Source of the DNA: an uncultured Eubacterium sp.
GTDB lineage: Bacteria > Bacillota > Clostridia > Peptostreptococcales > Anaerovoracaceae
Assembly: GCA_947367725.1 (NCBI GenBank)
Contig: CANBFZ010000052.1
Coordinates: forward strand, 1 to 8,793
Reading direction: 5' to 3'
Length of the DNA stretch: 8,793 nt
Shown: positions 5,928 through 8,793 of the stretch, in pieces
Layout: the number at the start of each line of letters is the position of its first letter
Position numbering within the stretch: position 1 is the first letter of the stretch
Made by a program: the position numbers and the translations under genes
The notes under the pieces: generated by a model
Databases searched by the model: none
Seen by the model: only the letters and a program-made list of their open reading frames with translations
What the model was told of the DNA's origin: nothing

Positions 5928-7397
5928 ATGGGTAGACGAGTTCCTATGTGGCAAGTGTTACTATGCGTGGTATTTACACTGGGCGTAATCTGTTACTCCA
6001 TCTTCCTTACACCGGATTATGGTGAAGCACATATGCCGATGATTCTGGCAGCTGCTTTCGTATCCATCGTCGGTGCACTCAACGGCTGGAAGTGGAATGT
6101 CATGGAAAAAGGTATGATTCAGGGTATCAGCCGCTCCATGCAGGCGAACCTGATTCTGCTGACAGTAGGTATCCTGGTATCCACTTGGAAAGCAGGCGGT
6201 ATCATTCCTTCCATGATTTACTATGGACTGGACATTATCAGTCCTGCACTGTTCTTAGTAACTGCGGCTCTGCTGTGTACGATTATTTCTTTCGTAATCG
6301 GTTCTTCCTACACCACTGCAGGTACCATCGGTGTAGCGATGATTGGTATTGCAGTTGGTCTTGGCATCAATCCGGCGCTGGCTGCAGGCGCAGTCGTATC
6401 TGGCGCATACACCGGCGACAAGATGTCTCCAATGTCCGATACTACAAACATGGCACCGGCTGTATCCGGCTCTAACATTTTCGATCACATCAAGCACATG
6501 GTGTGGACTGTAACACCATCTTATGTCATCGCATTGGTTCTGTGGTTCATCTTAGGAAGAAGTGCAGCGCCGAGCGGTGGAATCCAGATGGAAATGAAGG
6601 ATATCCTCCAGGATGCAATTCAGAATGAATTTACAGTAAGTCCATTCCTGATGCTGCCGGTTCTGTTCCTGCTTGCAGCAGTAGTGCTTAAGATTCCTGC
6701 ACTGCCGGCAATGTTTGTTGGCGTAATAATGGGTATCTTCTGCATGGGTATCGTGCAGGGAATTGATGCGAATCAGTGGTTCTCCATCATGCACTACGGC
6801 TATGAGTCCTCCAGTGCTGACATCGTTCTGACTGAAGAATATTCCGTAGCTGACGTAGTCGGCGGCGGCGGATTTGACGGCATGCTGTGGACTGTATCTA
6901 TCGTACTTTGCTCCATGTCCTTCGCGGGCGTACTGGAAGCAACCGGTATGCTGGGACAGCTGGTAGAAAAGATTCTGAAGGTTGCAAAGACCAACGGACT
7001 TCTGATTATGACTACCGTATTGACTTGTCTGTTTATCAACCTGCTCTGCGCAGACCAGTACTTGGCAATCATTCTGCCGGGCAGAATGTACAAGACTGCT
7101 TTTGAGGACAGAAAGCTGAAGAACAAGAACCTGTCCAGATGTCTGGAAGACTCCGGTACACTGACTTCGCCACTGATTCCTTGGAACGTATGCGGCGCAA
7201 CGATGACAGGTTTCTTGGGACAGCCGACAATCGCATATGCACCATATGCCTTTGTTAACTATCTGTGTCCGATTATCTCTATCATCTACGGATTCACCGG
7301 ATTCACCATCGAGAAGATGACCGACGAAGAATACGAAAAGATGCTGGAAGCAAGAAGAGCAGAAGAAGAAGCTACAAAGAGAGAATTAGAAGCGTAA
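5928..7397 (+). CDS. NhaC-family Na+/H+ antiporter-type membrane carrier
   Basis: A 489-residue polytopic membrane protein with roughly ten or more hydrophobic segments from residue 8 to about 460 and a charged C-terminal tail (EEYEKMLEARRAEEE). The family mark GAYTGDKMSPMSDTTN at 159-174 follows a conserved GSSYTTAGTIG at 125-135. NhaC members exchange Na+ for H+, but relatives such as MleN exchange organic acids, and NhaC-type genes occur beside amino-acid catabolic genes in clostridia. Here a role in substrate uptake or substrate/product exchange is inferred from its place after MttB. The ATG at 5928 is preferred over 5907 because GAAGG lies 7 nt before it, exactly as for MttB, while 5907 is buried in the leader stem with no site in range. 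Terminates at 7431-7472. Confidence 0.85.
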   Translation: MGRRVPMWQVLLCVVFTLGVICYSIFLTPDYGEAHMPMILAAAFVSIVGALNGWKWNVMEKGMIQGISRSMQANLILLTVGILVSTWKAGGIIPSMIYYGLDIISPALFLVTAALLCTIISFVIGSSYTTAGTIGVAMIGIAVGLGINPALAAGAVVSGAYTGDKMSPMSDTTNMAPAVSGSNIFDHIKHMVWTVTPSYVIALVLWFILGRSAAPSGGIQMEMKDILQDAIQNEFTVSPFLMLPVLFLLAAVVLKIPALPAMFVGVIMGIFCMGIVQGIDANQWFSIMHYGYESSSADIVLTEEYSVADVVGGGGFDGMLWTVSIVLCSMSFAGVLEATGMLGQLVEKILKVAKTNGLLIMTTVLTCLFINLLCADQYLAIILPGRMYKTAFEDRKLKNKNLSRCLEDSGTLTSPLIPWNVCGATMTGFLGQPTIAYAPYAFVNYLCPIISIIYGFTGFTIEKMTDEEYEKMLEARRAEEEATKRELEA

Positions 7398-7430
7398 ATC
7401 TTCATATTGCTAATATAAAATACTTCTTTC

Positions 7431-7472
7431 AAAAAGAAGGAGACCGGCCTGCGGGTCGGTTTCTTTCTTTTT
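7431..7472. terminator. Long bidirectional intrinsic terminator after the NhaC gene
   Basis: Bases 7431-7449 pair continuously with 7454-7472 (19 bp including three G-U pairs) around the loop TGCG. The lower stem is A-rich on the left and T-rich on the right, giving a U-tract in either direction. It starts 34 bp after the NhaC stop codon. Confidence 0.85.
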
Positions 7473-7556
7473 CAATATATTTCAAAGGGAAATGTAATTT
7501 GTATATATGTGATTATTTGGTTTTGGAAATACGGGGTTGCCATCATTTTAATCAAT

Positions 7557-7600
7557 AAAAAAACTGCACCATAATATTATGCAAAGAATAAACGGTGCAG
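7557..7600 (-). terminator. Intrinsic terminator of the regulator gene
   Basis: Read leftward, CTGCACC (7594-7600) pairs with GGTGCAG (7564-7570) around a 23-nt AT-rich loop and is followed by seven U residues (A-tract 7557-7563). It lies 34 bp past the regulator stop codon. The remaining DNA between 7473 and 7556 shows nothing I can name. Confidence 0.7.
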
Positions 7601-7633
7601 ATGATTTGACTGATTTTAGATGAAAGGTGCTGC

Positions 7634-8793
7634 CTATGCCTCCTCCACTGTACCATGGGCGGAGCGATAGGCTTTTGGCGTCATGCCTTTGGCTTTTTTG
7701 AATACCTTGGTGAAGTAACTTTGGTCGTCGAACCCTGTAGAAAGAGAGACGTCGATGATACTCAGATTGGTATTTGCCAAAAGATTACAGGCATGTTCTA
7801 TCTTCAGTGAGTTAAGATAATCCGTGAACGTCACGCCCATCTCCTGCTTAAATAAAGTTGAAAAATAGGAAGAGTTGACGTGAAGATTGGTTTCAATATC
7901 CTTTAAGGAGATTTTCTCCTTATAATTCTTATTGATGAACTGCAGTGCTTTGGTGACGATTTGCGAGCGTCCGTTATAAATAGAAGTCAGCATATTTTTC
8001 GTAATCATTTCAATCAGAGATTCTGATACCGAAAGTAGGGCGTTGTAGCTGTCCGTTTCGCTGAGCCTGTTGATGATATCCAGATCCGTATCAATAACCT
8101 GATTGAGATTGCTGTCGTTTTCGCTGGCGATTCGGATGATGATCGCAAAGAGCCACAGGACTTTTGCTTTAATGCCTTCCATATTGCCGGCTTCCAGGAT
8201 GGAGAACGTACTCAAAAGTTTGCCCACATTTTCTTTTGCGGCGGATACCTGTCCATTGCTGACGTTGTCGATCAGGACTTTTTCCAGATCATAAGGGTAT
8301 TCGACGGAAAGATGTTCCTTTTTATAATGCTGAATATCGATGTTGATTTTGTTTTGCTCGCTGTACTGGTTTCTCAGTGCGCTGTAATCGTCGCTGCCCG
8401 ATACCGAAGTCACGATACAGTTATAGAATAGCAAGGCGATTTGAGAAATCTGGTTGGGGTGATACACTTTCATTTTGCCAGCAAACATTTTTGCCATGGC
8501 TGCAGCCTGTTCATCCAGATCGTTCAGGTTGGCAAAGTTACAGGCAGTACTGTTTCGAAGTTCGCCCATGATGACAGGACCTGCGACAAAATAGCCTGCA
8601 AAGGCTTCATCGATGATGAAGGAAATAGCAATATTGGCAAGACCAGCTTTACAAAGAAAGATATAAGGTTCTCCAAGCCTTGACGCGAATTGTCCTGCAG
8701 AAGCGAGATTGTTTCTGCAGGGACTGTCTTCTTTTTTATAAATACTAAAGATATTACAAATTTTATCGTCGGTTTTAAATTCTTTTACAATTT
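7634..8793 (-). CDS. PocR-domain AraC-family transcriptional regulator, N terminus beyond the right edge
   Basis: The frame stays open from the stop at 7634 to the window edge, giving at least 385 residues; the ATG at 8567-8569 is internal because the sensor domain continues upstream of it. The edge-proximal part (about 8470-8793) looks like a PocR ligand-binding domain: a Cys-containing segment (CNIFS), SPCRNN, then YIFLCKAGLANIAISFI and an aromatic-rich YFVAGPVIMGE strand. Its cysteines and CxAGL segment are typical of PocR. A helical middle follows, and about 7650-7965 encode a double AraC helix-turn-helix (ISLKDIETNLHVNSSYFSTLFK, then LSIIDVSLSTGFDDQSYFTKVFKK and GMTPKAYR). PocR domains are predicted to sense small organic molecules; Salmonella PocR controls propanediol and cobalamin genes. 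It faces the MttB-NhaC pair and is the likely regulator of this locus. Whether it activates is not shown. Confidence 0.85.
   Translation of the reverse strand, partial: IVKEFKTDDKICNIFSIYKKEDSPCRNNLASAGQFASRLGEPYIFLCKAGLANIAISFIIDEAFAGYFVAGPVIMGELRNSTACNFANLNDLDEQAAAMAKMFAGKMKVYHPNQISQIALLFYNCIVTSVSGSDDYSALRNQYSEQNKINIDIQHYKKEHLSVEYPYDLEKVLIDNVSNGQVSAAKENVGKLLSTFSILEAGNMEGIKAKVLWLFAIIIRIASENDSNLNQVIDTDLDIINRLSETDSYNALLSVSESLIEMITKNMLTSIYNGRSQIVTKALQFINKNYKEKISLKDIETNLHVNSSYFSTLFKQEMGVTFTDYLNSLKIEHACNLLANTNLSIIDVSLSTGFDDQSYFTKVFKKAKGMTPKAYRSAHGTVEEA

Overview
The window reads as an anaerobic Firmicute, probably a clostridial gut-type organism (family not proven). Supporting signs are strong AAGGAG-type ribosome binding sites, AT-rich intergenic DNA, simple intrinsic terminators, and a gene set of MttB-family methyltransferase, Orr-like racemase, NhaC carrier and PocR/AraC regulator that is typical of amino-acid and quaternary-amine using anaerobes.

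Layout. Positions 1-775 hold the end of a cell-surface SpaA/CnaB-repeat protein. It enters from the left edge and breaks off in its third repeat, exactly at the terminator hairpin of the next operon. Positions 804-3960 are a leftward operon transcribed in the order Orr-like PLP racemase, short uroporphyrinogen-decarboxylase-fold methyltransferase, alanine-racemase-like PLP enzyme. A hairpin with a U-tract sits after the first gene and a good terminator (761-785) after the last. Positions 3961-4306 are a divergent control region with an 18-bp perfect palindrome over the leftward promoter and two overlapping 9-bp inverted repeats upstream of the rightward genes. Positions 4307-7397 are a rightward pair: a non-pyrrolysine MttB-family methyltransferase and an NhaC-family sodium/proton-type carrier, separated by a leader hairpin and ended by a 19-bp terminator stem. 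Positions 7634-8793 hold a leftward PocR-domain AraC-family regulator that runs off the right edge.

How the genes may work together (inference). The carrier would import a methylated amine or exchange it for product, and MttB would move a methyl group from it to a corrinoid protein. The UroD-fold protein would act on the same corrinoid chemistry, and the two racemases would interconvert D and L forms of an amino-acid substrate or product. PLP racemases need a free alpha-amine while MttB relatives take quaternary amines. One molecule satisfying both would be an amino acid with a side-chain trimethylammonium, such as trimethyl-lysine or trimethyl-ornithine. No corrinoid protein, corrinoid activator or methyl-tetrahydrofolate transferase is in the window, so the pathway is incomplete here. 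I found no established system that matches this exact combination from memory, and it is the main candidate for something undescribed.
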